64,000 nucleotides of DNA from Acinetobacter tjernbergiae DSM 14971 = CIP 107465 (lineage in GTDB: Bacteria; Pseudomonadota; Gammaproteobacteria; Pseudomonadales; Moraxellaceae), in NCBI RefSeq assembly GCF_000374425.1, contig NZ_KB894369.1, positions 32,940-96,939 on the forward strand, given 5' to 3'. A program made the translations under genes and the position numbers. The notes below the pieces were generated by a model. That model had not been told where the DNA came from. It did no database searches and worked only from the letters and a program-made list of their open reading frames with translations. Of this stretch, positions 46,691-59,118 are shown piece by piece; positions within the stretch are counted from its first letter, which is position 1; the number at the start of each line of letters is the position of its first letter.

Positions 46691-47779
46691 ATGAGCATAT
46701 CTACTTTAAATAAAATTAAAGTCTTAGGTTCAGAGCTATTTGATTTAGTACTTGGTGCTGAGCAACCTAAAATGTATTATGACCCGAAAGGGAAAATTAA
46801 AGATGTTTTGGAAAAGCTCCCCCAGTTGAAACAAAAATATCGCCCAACACCGTGGTTGAGTAATACCCATGTCCATCTTCTATATTTTGATGTGATTAAA
46901 AAGAAAACCATAAAGCTTGAATATGATCGTATTGATCAGCTTACGATGCAAGATGGTGGAGTAACAGCGATAGCATGGTATGGCTATGATCTTCCGCCAG
47001 AAACGCCAACCGTTGTGATCATGCATACCATTACAGGAACACCTGAGAGTATGCGTGAGTTGGTCAAAGACTTGCATACATATACAGGTTGGCGCATTGC
47101 ACTTTGCTTACGCCGTGGGCATGCGGGTTTACCAATGCCCGTACCACGTATCTCACTATTTGGTTTGACGAGTGATTTGCGAGAGCAACTGAATCATATT
47201 CAAACTTTATTTCCAGCGTCCGATTTATATGCAGTAGGTTCTTCCGCAGGAACAGGATTATTGGTGCGCTATTTGGGTGAACAAGGTTCTGATACACCAT
47301 TTAAAGCTGCTTTTGCGATGTGTCCAGGTTATAACACCGAGATTGGTTTTAAAAATGTGCATCCTTTTTATAGCAAAATGATGACCAAGAAGTTGTTCAA
47401 GTATTTTATTTATCCGTATCAGAATACATGGAGTCAGGTTGCTTCATTAGATAAAGTACTCGCAACGACTAATTTGGAAGCATTTGAGAAAGCATATTTT
47501 GAGATGGCTGGTTTTGAGGATTATCAGAGTTACTGCCAAGCAATTAACCCAATCTATGTATTGGAAAATATCAAAATTCCATTGATGGTTCTGAATGCCG
47601 AAGATGATCCTGTTTGCTCAATTAAAAACTTAGACCCTTATAAAGATGTGGTTCGGCAGATGGAAAATATTGCCGTGATTACCACCAAAAAGGGAAGCCA
47701 CTGTGGTTTTTATGAAAGTTTAGAAGTAAAATCGTGGGCATCACGTCTTATGGCTGATTTTTTTAAACATTATTCGTAA
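46691..47779 (+). CDS. Alpha/beta hydrolase, YheT/lipase-like
   Basis: 362 residues from the ATG at 46691; two TTG codons at 46682 and 46685 are alternatives. After an N-terminal extension (about 1-95) comes the alpha/beta core: VVIMHTITGTPESMRELV, CLRRGHAG (typical of the YheT group), nucleophile AVGSSAGTGL, acid in LNAEDDPVC and histidine in GSHCGFYE. YheT-like proteins are thought to be esterases or lipases. A terminator at 47793 closes the fadH-side gene run. Confidence 0.78.
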   Translation: MSISTLNKIKVLGSELFDLVLGAEQPKMYYDPKGKIKDVLEKLPQLKQKYRPTPWLSNTHVHLLYFDVIKKKTIKLEYDRIDQLTMQDGGVTAIAWYGYDLPPETPTVVIMHTITGTPESMRELVKDLHTYTGWRIALCLRRGHAGLPMPVPRISLFGLTSDLREQLNHIQTLFPASDLYAVGSSAGTGLLVRYLGEQGSDTPFKAAFAMCPGYNTEIGFKNVHPFYSKMMTKKLFKYFIYPYQNTWSQVASLDKVLATTNLEAFEKAYFEMAGFEDYQSYCQAINPIYVLENIKIPLMVLNAEDDPVCSIKNLDPYKDVVRQMENIAVITTKKGSHCGFYESLEVKSWASRLMADFFKHYS

Positions 47780-47792
47780 ATTTAAATAGACA

Positions 47793-47833
47793 AAAAAGCC
47801 ATGAGCTGCGATTGACACAACTCATGGCTTTTT
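47793..47833. terminator. Bidirectional terminator between hydrolase and lipoprotein genes
   Basis: AAAAAGCCATGAG pairs with CTCATGGCTTTTT across a 15-base loop, with A and T runs on the two sides. Confidence 0.75.
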
Positions 47834-47848
47834 AAAGATATCAATAAA

Positions 47849-48286
47849 TTAATTATTTAAGGCAGGTGTTGCAGCAGCAATTGCGGCAGCTACGGCATCA
47901 TCTTCAGTTTGTGCTGTAGCAGGTTTTACGGCTTTAGGTTGTTCTACTTTAGCTGGTTTAGGTTGCTCAGCTTGAGCAGTTGTTGCTGTTGCTTCTTCAG
48001 TTGCTTGAATTTGGGCAGGTTGCGTTTCACGACGAATTTCTGTGGTTGTATTCGCCGTTTGTTCTCGGCTTATTTCAATCACAGGAGCGGGTGTTGCAGG
48101 TTTATCTACGCTTTCCAAAGGTTGGAATTCTTGGGTTGGTTCTGGTTGAGATGCTGCCTGAGTTGTTTGTGCTTCAGATGCCTGTTCTGATTGTTCTTCA
48201 TTTTTTGGCTCTTCTTTTTTCACACAAGCAGTCAGTAATAGACCAGTTGCAAGCGCTGCACAAATTAAAAGTTTTTTATTCGCCAT
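47849..48286 (-). CDS. Low-complexity lipoprotein
   Basis: 145 residues: a lipoprotein signal peptide with lipobox LLLTAC (Cys21, followed by Val), then a polar region dominated by Glu, Gln, Ala, Thr and Pro with no fold evident. The composition suggests an extended tether or wall-spanning region. No family assigned. The antisense frames of this low-complexity region are open and give artefact ORFs. It converges on the hydrolase gene at the terminator above and is divergent from pyrG. Confidence 0.7.
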   Translation of the reverse strand: MANKKLLICAALATGLLLTACVKKEEPKNEEQSEQASEAQTTQAASQPEPTQEFQPLESVDKPATPAPVIEISREQTANTTTEIRRETQPAQIQATEEATATTAQAEQPKPAKVEQPKAVKPATAQTEDDAVAAAIAAATPALNN

Positions 48287-50294
<2,008 letters not shown>

Positions 50295-50325
50295 GGTAGG
50301 CTTTTAAGGAACTGGGAAAGTTTAA

Positions 50326-52534
<2,209 letters not shown>

Positions 52535-52547
52535 GGTCAAATAATCT

Positions 52548-52649
52548 ATGTTGAATACTTCTGATCATCTTTCTTTACAAAAGAAAGAAACTCTGCAAAT
52601 TCATAATCCTATAGAATTTGTAGATGATCTTCCTTTGATAAGGATGTAG
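52548..52649 (+). CDS. Possible 33-residue ORF between eno and ftsB
   Basis: An uninterrupted ATG-to-TAG frame (MLNTSDHLSLQKKETLQIHN...) fills the gap between eno and ftsB, ending where the ftsB ribosome site begins. AAGG lies 11 bases before the ATG, so initiation would be weak. There is no hydrophobic segment. It may be a real small protein, a coupling ORF or chance. Confidence 0.25.
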   Translation: MLNTSDHLSLQKKETLQIHNPIEFVDDLPLIRM

Positions 52650-52659
52650 GGAGTTTTCC

Positions 52660-53031
52660 ATGATAGAAATGTTTCGATCGACCTCGAGTAAATTGATTCT
52701 GTTGCTTGTTACCGTTTTGGTGGCAAGTCTACAGTACCAATTTTGGCTAGGTGAGGGGGGGTATTTCCCTCATCAAGCCTTGACTCAGCAAATTACGCAA
52801 CAAGTCGAAGTTAATACTGAACTAAAAGAGCGCAATCGTATTTTAGCAGCTGAAGTTTTTGACTTAAAAAATGGTAGTGAAGCAATAGAAGAACATGCAC
52901 GTTTAGATTTAGGTTTAGTTAAACCTAATGAAACCTTTGTGCAAATGAGTACGATTAGTACCCATTACAAACCTATTTATATTGACCCAAATGCAAAAAT
53001 AGATGCAGCGACTAATGAAAATCCAGACTAA
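52660..53031 (+). CDS. ftsB: Cell division protein FtsB
   Basis: 123 residues: a short cytoplasmic start, one membrane helix (about 11-28, KLILLLVTVLVASLQYQFW), the G-x-G-G segment (LGEGGYF), then a coiled coil (about 38-72) with EVFDLKNGSEAIEEHARLDLGLVKPNE, the FtsB/DivIC signature. It bridges FtsL and FtsQ in the divisome. GGGAG lies six bases before the ATG. The C-terminal tail past residue 95 is longer than in E. coli FtsB. The ispD gene begins inside its 3' end. Confidence 0.92.
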   Translation: MIEMFRSTSSKLILLLVTVLVASLQYQFWLGEGGYFPHQALTQQITQQVEVNTELKERNRILAAEVFDLKNGSEAIEEHARLDLGLVKPNETFVQMSTISTHYKPIYIDPNAKIDAATNENPD

Positions 53032-53719
53032 GCTATGGGCAGTTGTACCAGCGGCAGGTTCTGGAAGTCGTTTTTCAAAAACTGAATTAAAACAATATCA
53101 ATATATTCAAAATCATACTGTGCTTGAGCATACCGTAGCGCGACTTAATACTTTAGATTTAGCTGGATGTGTACTTGCGATCGGTGAACAGGATACCTTT
53201 GCTAAAACAATTACATTTCAGCACCAAAATAAATTACATTTTTGTCTAGGCGGCGCAGAGCGTGTTGATTCTGTTCTAAATGCATTACTTTATCTATCTC
53301 GAATTGCCCATGATGATGATTGGGTTTTAGTACATGATGCTGCACGTCCATGTGTGACAACAGCATGCTTAGAGAAATTGGTAAAATCTGCAATCGACTC
53401 AGATCAAAGTAACATTTTAGCGATACCAGTCCGTGATACGCTTAAACAAGTACTCAATCAAAATCAAATTGAGAAAACAGTAAGCCGTGCGTTGTTATGG
53501 CAAGCACAAACACCGCAAATGGCTAAATTAGGTGTTTTAAGAAAAGCCATTGAAACATCATTATTGGATAATATTCTAATTACAGACGAAGCAAGTGCTT
53601 TGGAATATATAAATGAGCCTGTACACGTCGTACAAGGACGTTCAGACAATATTAAAATTACCTATACCGATGATTTAGAATTGGCTCGATTAATTCTTCA
53701 ATCTCAAATCCATGCTTAA
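53015..53719 (+). CDS. ispD: 2-C-methyl-D-erythritol 4-phosphate cytidylyltransferase
   Basis: 234 residues from the ATG at 53015, overlapping ftsB by 17 bases; an ATG four codons earlier (53003) is also open. The nucleotide-binding AVVPAAGSGSRFSKTELKQY motif, LVHDAARPC and TDEASALEY are hallmarks of IspD. It makes CDP-methylerythritol in the non-mevalonate isoprenoid pathway. ftsB-ispD neighbours are common in gammaproteobacteria; ispF, which often follows, is absent from this spot. Confidence 0.95.
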   Translation: MKIQTKLWAVVPAAGSGSRFSKTELKQYQYIQNHTVLEHTVARLNTLDLAGCVLAIGEQDTFAKTITFQHQNKLHFCLGGAERVDSVLNALLYLSRIAHDDDWVLVHDAARPCVTTACLEKLVKSAIDSDQSNILAIPVRDTLKQVLNQNQIEKTVSRALLWQAQTPQMAKLGVLRKAIETSLLDNILITDEASALEYINEPVHVVQGRSDNIKITYTDDLELARLILQSQIHA

Positions 53720-53860
53720 TTGATTTAGGTAATTTTTTTGGTAATTAATAAATAGCCTAAGTAAATTTAAATGAAATTTACTGCTTTTTACATCAATATA
53801 AATGACAAAATTTCTACTATTTGTTAAATTTTAAGAACATACTTTATAACGGATTAACAA

Positions 53861-54343
53861 ATGAAAAAATTATTACTTTTAAGCTTTTTTACTTTTTCAT
53901 TTCTTGGGTGTGCATCTACGCCTCAACAACCTCAGGATCAGGATACTGTACAAGAAACAATTCGCTACTCATCAAGTCCATGTTTTGGAGCGTGTCCAAT
54001 CTATTCAGTCGAAGTAACCCCATCGGGTGAAGTACATTTTAATGGTAAGCAATATACAAAAGTGACAGGTACTCAGGATTTAACAGTAGATATCTCGGTT
54101 TATAAAAAGCTCCAACAAGAATTAAAAACCTATCGCCCAGAAACAGGTGCAAATGTTAAAACAACAGGCTGTCAGCAAACTGCTACTGATCAACCAAGTG
54201 CATATTTTGTTTGGATTAAATCGGACGGTACAACGACTAAATTAAGTCATTACACGGGTTGTATTTCTCCTGCAAATTTAGAGTTAAATGAGCTGATTGA
54301 TAAACTCCCGAAATTGATAGGGATTGACGATTTGGTACATTAA
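53861..54343 (+). CDS. DUF6438-like lipoprotein
   Basis: 160 residues with a lipoprotein signal ending in the lipobox SFLGC (Cys17). The mature part begins with a Gln/Pro linker, then RYSSSPCFGACPIYSVEVT, a cysteine-pair pattern (CFGxCPxY) characteristic of DUF6438, with V-x-F-x-G following. Two further cysteines (near 109 and 132) may pair. The function is unknown. No co-directional partner within 75 bases upstream; the TA-like pair follows with its own ribosome site. Confidence 0.7.
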   Translation: MKKLLLLSFFTFSFLGCASTPQQPQDQDTVQETIRYSSSPCFGACPIYSVEVTPSGEVHFNGKQYTKVTGTQDLTVDISVYKKLQQELKTYRPETGANVKTTGCQQTATDQPSAYFVWIKSDGTTTKLSHYTGCISPANLELNELIDKLPKLIGIDDLVH

Positions 54344-54421
54344 ACTTGCTGTTGCTAAAATAGACAAATTTGGCATTTATGTTAGTATAAGTACAAGCGC
54401 AATCATGCGGAGGAGTCATCA

Positions 54422-54676
54422 ATGACAGCTTTTACAATCATGAATATGAGTATGCAAGAAGAGGATCATCTTCCTGATCTTGCTGTACAAGCATTCCGCA
54501 ATGCTTTCAAACATGCGAGTCAGTCTTCAACTGTGGTATATGCCAAAAATCATCAGCTATTAAAGCAATTACCAACAGGTGAGATTAGTGTGATTAAAGA
54601 TATATCAACCGCTTATACGTCTATTTCAGCGCAACATCATGTACTAAAACGTAAAAAAAAGCAGGCTATTGTATAA
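54422..54676 (+). CDS. Small partner gene of the zeta-like kinase (possible antitoxin)
   Basis: 84 residues. The first half (VQAFRNAFKHASQSSTVVYA) and the basic end (VLKRKKKQAIV) could form a helical antitoxin-type protein; no DNA-binding motif is plain. GGAGG lies a few bases before the ATG. It ends five bases before the start of a zeta-toxin-like kinase gene, the classical antitoxin-first order. The assignment rests on size and context only. Confidence 0.5.
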   Translation: MTAFTIMNMSMQEEDHLPDLAVQAFRNAFKHASQSSTVVYAKNHQLLKQLPTGEISVIKDISTAYTSISAQHHVLKRKKKQAIV

Positions 54677-54680
54677 GTTA

Positions 54681-55433
54681 ATGCGACAACTTAAGCCTAG
54701 AATTCGTATGTTTGCGGGCCCAAATGGTTCTGGGAAAAGTACGATTAAAGATTATTTATTGCCCCGACATATTGGGGCATATTTAAATGCAGATGAACTC
54801 GAAAAAATTCTAAATCAAACACAAATTTTGGATTTAAATACTTATCATGAGTCCTTGGATCGTATAAAACTGCTTGAATTTTTAAAAACTAAAAGTAAGC
54901 AAATAGATCAACAGATTCACCCTTTATTAAGTCAAGAACCTGAGTTGCTAGCAGAAAATAAAATTCTTTTTGTAAAAGCAGATGTGGATTCGTACATTGC
55001 AGCACGCATTATTGATTTTATTCGACTAGAATTTTTGAAATTAAAAATAAGTTTTACTTTTGAGACTGTTATGTCACATATAAGTAAAGTTGAGTTTTTA
55101 AAAGCTGCTCAGAAACAAGGTTTTAAAACATACTTGTATTATGTTTCTACCGTTGACCCTGAAATTAATATGGCAAGAGTTCAATATCGAGTGACTACGG
55201 GAGGGCATCCTGTACCTGAGCAAAAAATTCGTGATCGTTACTATCGCAGTATGGATTTGCTCATGCAGGCTGTGGAAATGACGGATCGCACTTTTATCTT
55301 TGATAATTCATCTAATGGTGAAAAAGCGGCTTTTCTCGCTGAGATTGAGCAAGCAGCTTTGCTAAAGCTGAATCCTGTCGTAACAGATTTTCCAATTTGG
55401 TTTGTAGAAAGAGTATTGACCGAATTTGAGTAA
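54681..55433 (+). CDS. Zeta-toxin-like P-loop kinase
   Basis: 250 residues from the ATG at 54681; the frame also opens at a TTG at 54669 inside the partner gene. The Walker A motif AGPNGSGKST (12-21) lies at the N-terminus, followed by AYLNADELEK, where the Asn-Ala-Asp-Glu/Asp is typical of zeta toxins. SFTFETVMSH (about 118) is the matching substrate strand, and ARVQYRVTTGGHPVPEQKIRDR is the C-terminal block of the zeta-like family. True zeta toxins phosphorylate UDP-N-acetylglucosamine; members of this chromosomal family may act on other targets. Confidence 0.72.
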   Translation: MRQLKPRIRMFAGPNGSGKSTIKDYLLPRHIGAYLNADELEKILNQTQILDLNTYHESLDRIKLLEFLKTKSKQIDQQIHPLLSQEPELLAENKILFVKADVDSYIAARIIDFIRLEFLKLKISFTFETVMSHISKVEFLKAAQKQGFKTYLYYVSTVDPEINMARVQYRVTTGGHPVPEQKIRDRYYRSMDLLMQAVEMTDRTFIFDNSSNGEKAAFLAEIEQAALLKLNPVVTDFPIWFVERVLTEFE

Positions 55434-55513
55434 AAAATTAGCTCCAAAAAAGGCTTTAATTATTATACCAAGTAATATAATATAAAAATATATAATATAT
55501 CTTTGGATGAATC

Positions 55514-55933
55514 ATGTCGAGCATCATCTCAGCTTTGATCGGTGGTGGAATTCTAGGACTTGCCGTTGTTGGCTATTTATATGTCAATGGTCGTATTACA
55601 GGCATCAGTGGTCTGCTTGCACAAGTGTTACAACCAAAGCTTTTGGTTCGTAGTTCGGCTTTGTGGTTTTTACTTGGACTATTCGTGACACCGTTCATTT
55701 ATCAGATCTTTGTAAAACCAGAAATTGTTATTAAATCTTCTCCGATTGGGTTAGTCATCGCAGGTCTTTTGGTTGGTTTTGGTACTCGTTTGGGTTCAGG
55801 CTGTACCAGTGGGCATGGGATTTGTGGGATCAGTCGCCTATCTATACGTTCTATGATTGCGACAGTTACATTTATGTTAGCTGGAATGGTAACTGTATAT
55901 GTTATTCGTCATATCTTTGGAGCTGCGCTATGA
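55514..55933 (+). CDS. YeeE/YedE-family transporter, first half
   Basis: 139 residues with about four membrane helices. The family motif GFGTRLGSGCTSGHGICGIS (about 95-114) contains the functional cysteine pair of YeeE-type sulphur-compound channels. Full-length YeeE has two such halves; here they are separate genes. The stop codon overlaps the start of the second half as ATGA. The likely substrate is thiosulphate or a related sulphur species (inference from family). Confidence 0.8.
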   Translation: MSSIISALIGGGILGLAVVGYLYVNGRITGISGLLAQVLQPKLLVRSSALWFLLGLFVTPFIYQIFVKPEIVIKSSPIGLVIAGLLVGFGTRLGSGCTSGHGICGISRLSIRSMIATVTFMLAGMVTVYVIRHIFGAAL

Positions 55934-56340
55934 AGAATGCACTTGCTTTTGTATTTGGTAGCTTGTTTGCGCTAGGTTTGCTGGTTTCAGGAATGTCTAA
56001 TCCTGAAAAAGTTTTAGGTTTTCTTGATATTTTTGGACAATGGGATATCAGTCTGATGTTCGTGATGATGGGTGCAATCATTGTGGCTATTCTTCCATTT
56101 CAAAAAGCGATTCGAAATCCTAAAACGATTTTTGGTGAAGAAATATCATTACCAATCAGTACTCAAATTGATAAAAAATTAATAGTTGGGTCGACTCTTT
56201 TTGGCGTCGGTTGGGGGATTGCAGGAATTTGTCCAGCACCAGCGATTACATTAATTGGATTAGGTTATTCACAAGCTTGGTATTTCATTGGTGCGATGCT
56301 ATTAGGTATGTTTTTACATCGACTATGGTCCGAACGATAG
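55930..56340 (+). CDS. YeeE/YedE-family transporter, second half (DUF6691 type)
   Basis: 136 residues from the ATG at 55930 (MKNALAFVFGSLFALGLLVS); the longer open frame before it lies over the first gene and is rejected. Four membrane helices, and the second cysteine motif GVGWGIAGICPAPAI (about 93-107). It is coupled to the first half by a four-base overlap. The pair should assemble as one pore. No sulphur-metabolism gene (rhodanese, sulphurtransferase) lies next to them. Confidence 0.8.
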   Translation: MKNALAFVFGSLFALGLLVSGMSNPEKVLGFLDIFGQWDISLMFVMMGAIIVAILPFQKAIRNPKTIFGEEISLPISTQIDKKLIVGSTLFGVGWGIAGICPAPAITLIGLGYSQAWYFIGAMLLGMFLHRLWSER

Positions 56341-56560
56341 GCTGCATGATTTAATATGGCATCATTCATCAAGTCGCATCTAAGAGATGTGGCTTGATCA
56401 TTATTAGATAGAATTCTTAGCCCAAAAAATTTATTTCGTAAAACTATTACAAAAATGATTTTGTCTTTTTAAGAATAGTATTTGTCTTAAATTGGAAATT
56501 CACCTTCTCAAGAATATTGAATCATAGTACCAATCAAAGATAAATTTGTGAGGTTGCTAT

Positions 56561-57763
56561 ATGAATGCTATTCATCAGATTGAAACTAATGTTCCAAAGT
56601 TTAAAGATAAAAAAAGAAAGTTGTGGATGTTAGGTCTCGTTATTCCGAATATTGCAAATGCTGCGATGTTAGGCTACCAATTTGGACCAAAGCGTACCAA
56701 GAAATTTTTTGCAGTCGCAGGACCAATTGCACTACATGGTCTGATTCCACTTATTGATAAATTTCTAGGTGAAGACTCTGAGAATCCTCCTGAGGAGGCA
56801 ATAGCTGAATTAGAAGCAGACCCTTATTATGCAAAAATTGTGAATTTTTATATCCCATTACAATATATTGCAAACATTTATGGCAACTATATTGCGAGTC
56901 GGGATTCCACACCACTCTTTGATCGTATTCTGATTGGAACAACACTGGGTTTAGTGAATGGCGTCGCAATTAATACCGCACATGAGTTAAGTCATAAATC
57001 TGGAAAGTTACAACACTATTTATCGCATTTGTGTTTAGCGCCGACAGGTTACAATCACTTTCGCATCGAACATCCTTATGGGCATCATTTGCGTGTCGCA
57101 ACGCCAGAAGATCCAGCTTCATCACAATTTGGTGAGTCTTTTTGGAAGTTTTGGCCGAGAACAGTGAGTGGTAGTTTTAAATCGGCAATTGAAATTGAAA
57201 CCAGACGGTTAGAGAGAAAGGGCTTGTCTTTTTGGTCAATCCACAATGAGCTGCTACAAGGTTGGGCAATGTCTGCCGCTTATCATGGATTAATGCTTAA
57301 AGTGTTTGGCAAAAATATTATTGCTACCCAAATCACGCAATCACTTTATGGAATTACGCTATTTGAAGCAGTTAACTATATGGAGCATTATGGGTTAAAA
57401 CGACAAAAGCTAGAAAATGGTCGTTATGAAAGAACCATGCCTGTCCATAGTTGGAATAATAACAGCTTATTCAGCAATATTTTGTTGTATCAATTACAGC
57501 GTCATTCAGATCACCATGCTTATCCAACACGTAGTTATCAAGCATTACGTCATTATGAAAATGTGCCGCAATTGCCAGCAGGATACACAAGCTTATTTTT
57601 ACAAGTATTTATACCCTCATATTGGTTTAGTATTATGGATAAGCAGGTGATTAATTATTACCAAGGGGATATTGATAAGATCAATGTCTATGAGCCAGCG
57701 AAAGAAGCCGTTTTGCAAAAATATAATCAATATTTTCAAGCTCAAGCAACGGAGGCACTCTAA
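56561..57763 (+). CDS. alkM: Alkane 1-monooxygenase
   Basis: 400 residues of the integral-membrane non-haem di-iron hydroxylases. The histidine boxes are HELSH (141-145), EHPYGHH (170-176) and LQRHSDHHA (about 313-321), plus NYMEHYG, all intact. About six membrane helices. It oxidises medium- to long-chain n-alkanes at the terminal carbon using electrons from rubredoxin; the order alkM-rubredoxin-regulator in this window supports that. GTGAGG lies upstream of the ATG. The closest known type is AlkM of Acinetobacter. Confidence 0.95.
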   Translation: MNAIHQIETNVPKFKDKKRKLWMLGLVIPNIANAAMLGYQFGPKRTKKFFAVAGPIALHGLIPLIDKFLGEDSENPPEEAIAELEADPYYAKIVNFYIPLQYIANIYGNYIASRDSTPLFDRILIGTTLGLVNGVAINTAHELSHKSGKLQHYLSHLCLAPTGYNHFRIEHPYGHHLRVATPEDPASSQFGESFWKFWPRTVSGSFKSAIEIETRRLERKGLSFWSIHNELLQGWAMSAAYHGLMLKVFGKNIIATQITQSLYGITLFEAVNYMEHYGLKRQKLENGRYERTMPVHSWNNNSLFSNILLYQLQRHSDHHAYPTRSYQALRHYENVPQLPAGYTSLFLQVFIPSYWFSIMDKQVINYYQGDIDKINVYEPAKEAVLQKYNQYFQAQATEAL

Positions 57764-57765
57764 AC

Positions 57766-57930
57766 ATGAAAAAATATCAATGTATTGTGTGTGGATGGAT
57801 TTATGATCAATCTCTAGGTCTGCCAGAAGATAGTATCAATGCAGGCACTGCGTGGGAGGATATTCCTGAGAGTTGGACCTGTCCAGACTGTGGGGTATCT
57901 AAAGCAGATTTTGAGATGGTTGAAATCTAA
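57766..57930 (+). CDS. rubA: Rubredoxin
   Basis: 54 residues with the two iron-binding knuckles C6-I-V-C9-G and C39-P-D-C42-G and the family aromatics (Tyr13, Trp11, Trp38). The single-domain AlkG2-type form passes electrons from a rubredoxin reductase to the alkane hydroxylase. GGAGG lies about ten bases before the ATG. The gene starts two bases after the alkM stop codon, so the pair is co-translated. No rubredoxin reductase gene is present in the window. Confidence 0.95.
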   Translation: MKKYQCIVCGWIYDQSLGLPEDSINAGTAWEDIPESWTCPDCGVSKADFEMVEI

Positions 57931-57988
57931 AGTAGAAAGAGACGGCGAGAACAAAATCTTGCCGTTCATCTATAAAGAAAATACAAAA

Positions 57989-59023
57989 ATGAATAATCAA
58001 ATCCCGTATATCCCAGCAAGATATTATTTCAAGATACTTGATATATTAGAATCGAGAAATATTACGACTGAAGAAATATTATCTGAAATAAATATTGATC
58101 TAAAAAAATATTTAAGTTCACCTGACATGAAAATTAACCAAGAACAGGTCGAAAAATTTATTTCATTTTGTTTGAAATTTCCACGTAATTATGATTTAGC
58201 ATTTGAATTAGGACACTCTTTAAAAGTGAGTTCGCATAGTTTGGTTGGCTACGCGATTCTAACCAGTGAAAACTTAGAACAAGCGCTGATTTATATTTCT
58301 AAATATTTTTCTTTGATTATCCCTAGTTTTAAACTGTCATATTTTTATCATACTGATCAGTCAATGGAATTGATTTGTGAGCCTGTGATCCAAATAGATA
58401 CCTTATCCCTGAATTTCCATCTGGAAGCGATTGCAGTCGCTTTGCATTGTACGATTCAAGAGTTAGTTGAGAATAGGTTATTGCCATATCATATTTTTAT
58501 GTCTATCAACGAACCGTTACATGGCTATCGATATGCACATCTAAGCAAAGTGAAATTTCATTTTAATACCTTGAAAAAGCCAAGTTTTAGAGTGCAATTG
58601 AGTGAAAAATTGATTAAACAAAAATTACGTCTAGCTGATGAAGGTACGCGTAAAGCGATCGAACTAAAGTGTCAGGAACAAATATATGAGATTAAGAATA
58701 ATATTGATCTGGTCGTTTGGCTCAAACAACTCTTTTCAAACTCTTCTGAAATTCCGAGCCTAGAAGACTGTGCAAAATTATTGAATATTTCGAGTAAAAC
58801 ATTGCAACGGAATTTAAAAGAGAAGGAGACTTCATATCAGGAATTAAAAAACACAGTCATTATTGATAAAGCTAAACAGATGTTGATTTCTTCTAATAAA
58901 AGTATGATTGAAATAGCTGAGGAGTTAGGTTACGCATCTGCTTCTAATTTTTCTCGCTCATTTAAGTTTTTTGTCGGTATTGCGCCAACGATTTATCAAA
59001 AAAATATCAAAATTTATAACTGA
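57989..59023 (+). CDS. alkR: AraC-family regulator, AlkR-like
   Basis: 344 residues from the ATG at 57989 (MNNQIPYIPARYYF); the open frame from 57839 lies across rubA and is rejected. An N-terminal arabinose-binding-like sensory domain (about 20-200) is followed by a C-terminal AraC DNA-binding domain (about 245-340) with two helix-turn-helix units, ending MIEIAEELGYASASNFSRSFK. AlkR of Acinetobacter activates alkM in response to alkanes; the immediate position downstream of alkM and rubA supports that role. In A. baylyi ADP1, as I recall, alkR is divergent from alkM, unlike here. Confidence 0.82.
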   Translation: MNNQIPYIPARYYFKILDILESRNITTEEILSEINIDLKKYLSSPDMKINQEQVEKFISFCLKFPRNYDLAFELGHSLKVSSHSLVGYAILTSENLEQALIYISKYFSLIIPSFKLSYFYHTDQSMELICEPVIQIDTLSLNFHLEAIAVALHCTIQELVENRLLPYHIFMSINEPLHGYRYAHLSKVKFHFNTLKKPSFRVQLSEKLIKQKLRLADEGTRKAIELKCQEQIYEIKNNIDLVVWLKQLFSNSSEIPSLEDCAKLLNISSKTLQRNLKEKETSYQELKNTVIIDKAKQMLISSNKSMIEIAEELGYASASNFSRSFKFFVGIAPTIYQKNIKIYN

Positions 59024-59060
59024 GATATCTATTTTAATTTTTCTATAAGGCTGTTTTTAA

Positions 59061-59084
59061 ATGGTGCAATTTATATTGCACCAT
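59061..59084. terminator. Hairpin between alkR and GMC oxidoreductase genes
   Basis: ATGGTGCAAT, TTAT, ATTGCACCAT: a perfect 10-bp stem between converging genes. The flanks have only mixed A/T runs, so its strength as a terminator is uncertain. Confidence 0.5.
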
Positions 59085-59118
59085 GTATATATTAAAAATA
59101 TCTGAGAGAAGAATAGTC

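Noticed and set aside
57839..57988. Upstream extension of the AraC regulator
   Set aside because: The 50 extra codons overlap the rubredoxin gene in another frame and lack regulator-like sequence; the family starts at the ATG at 57989.
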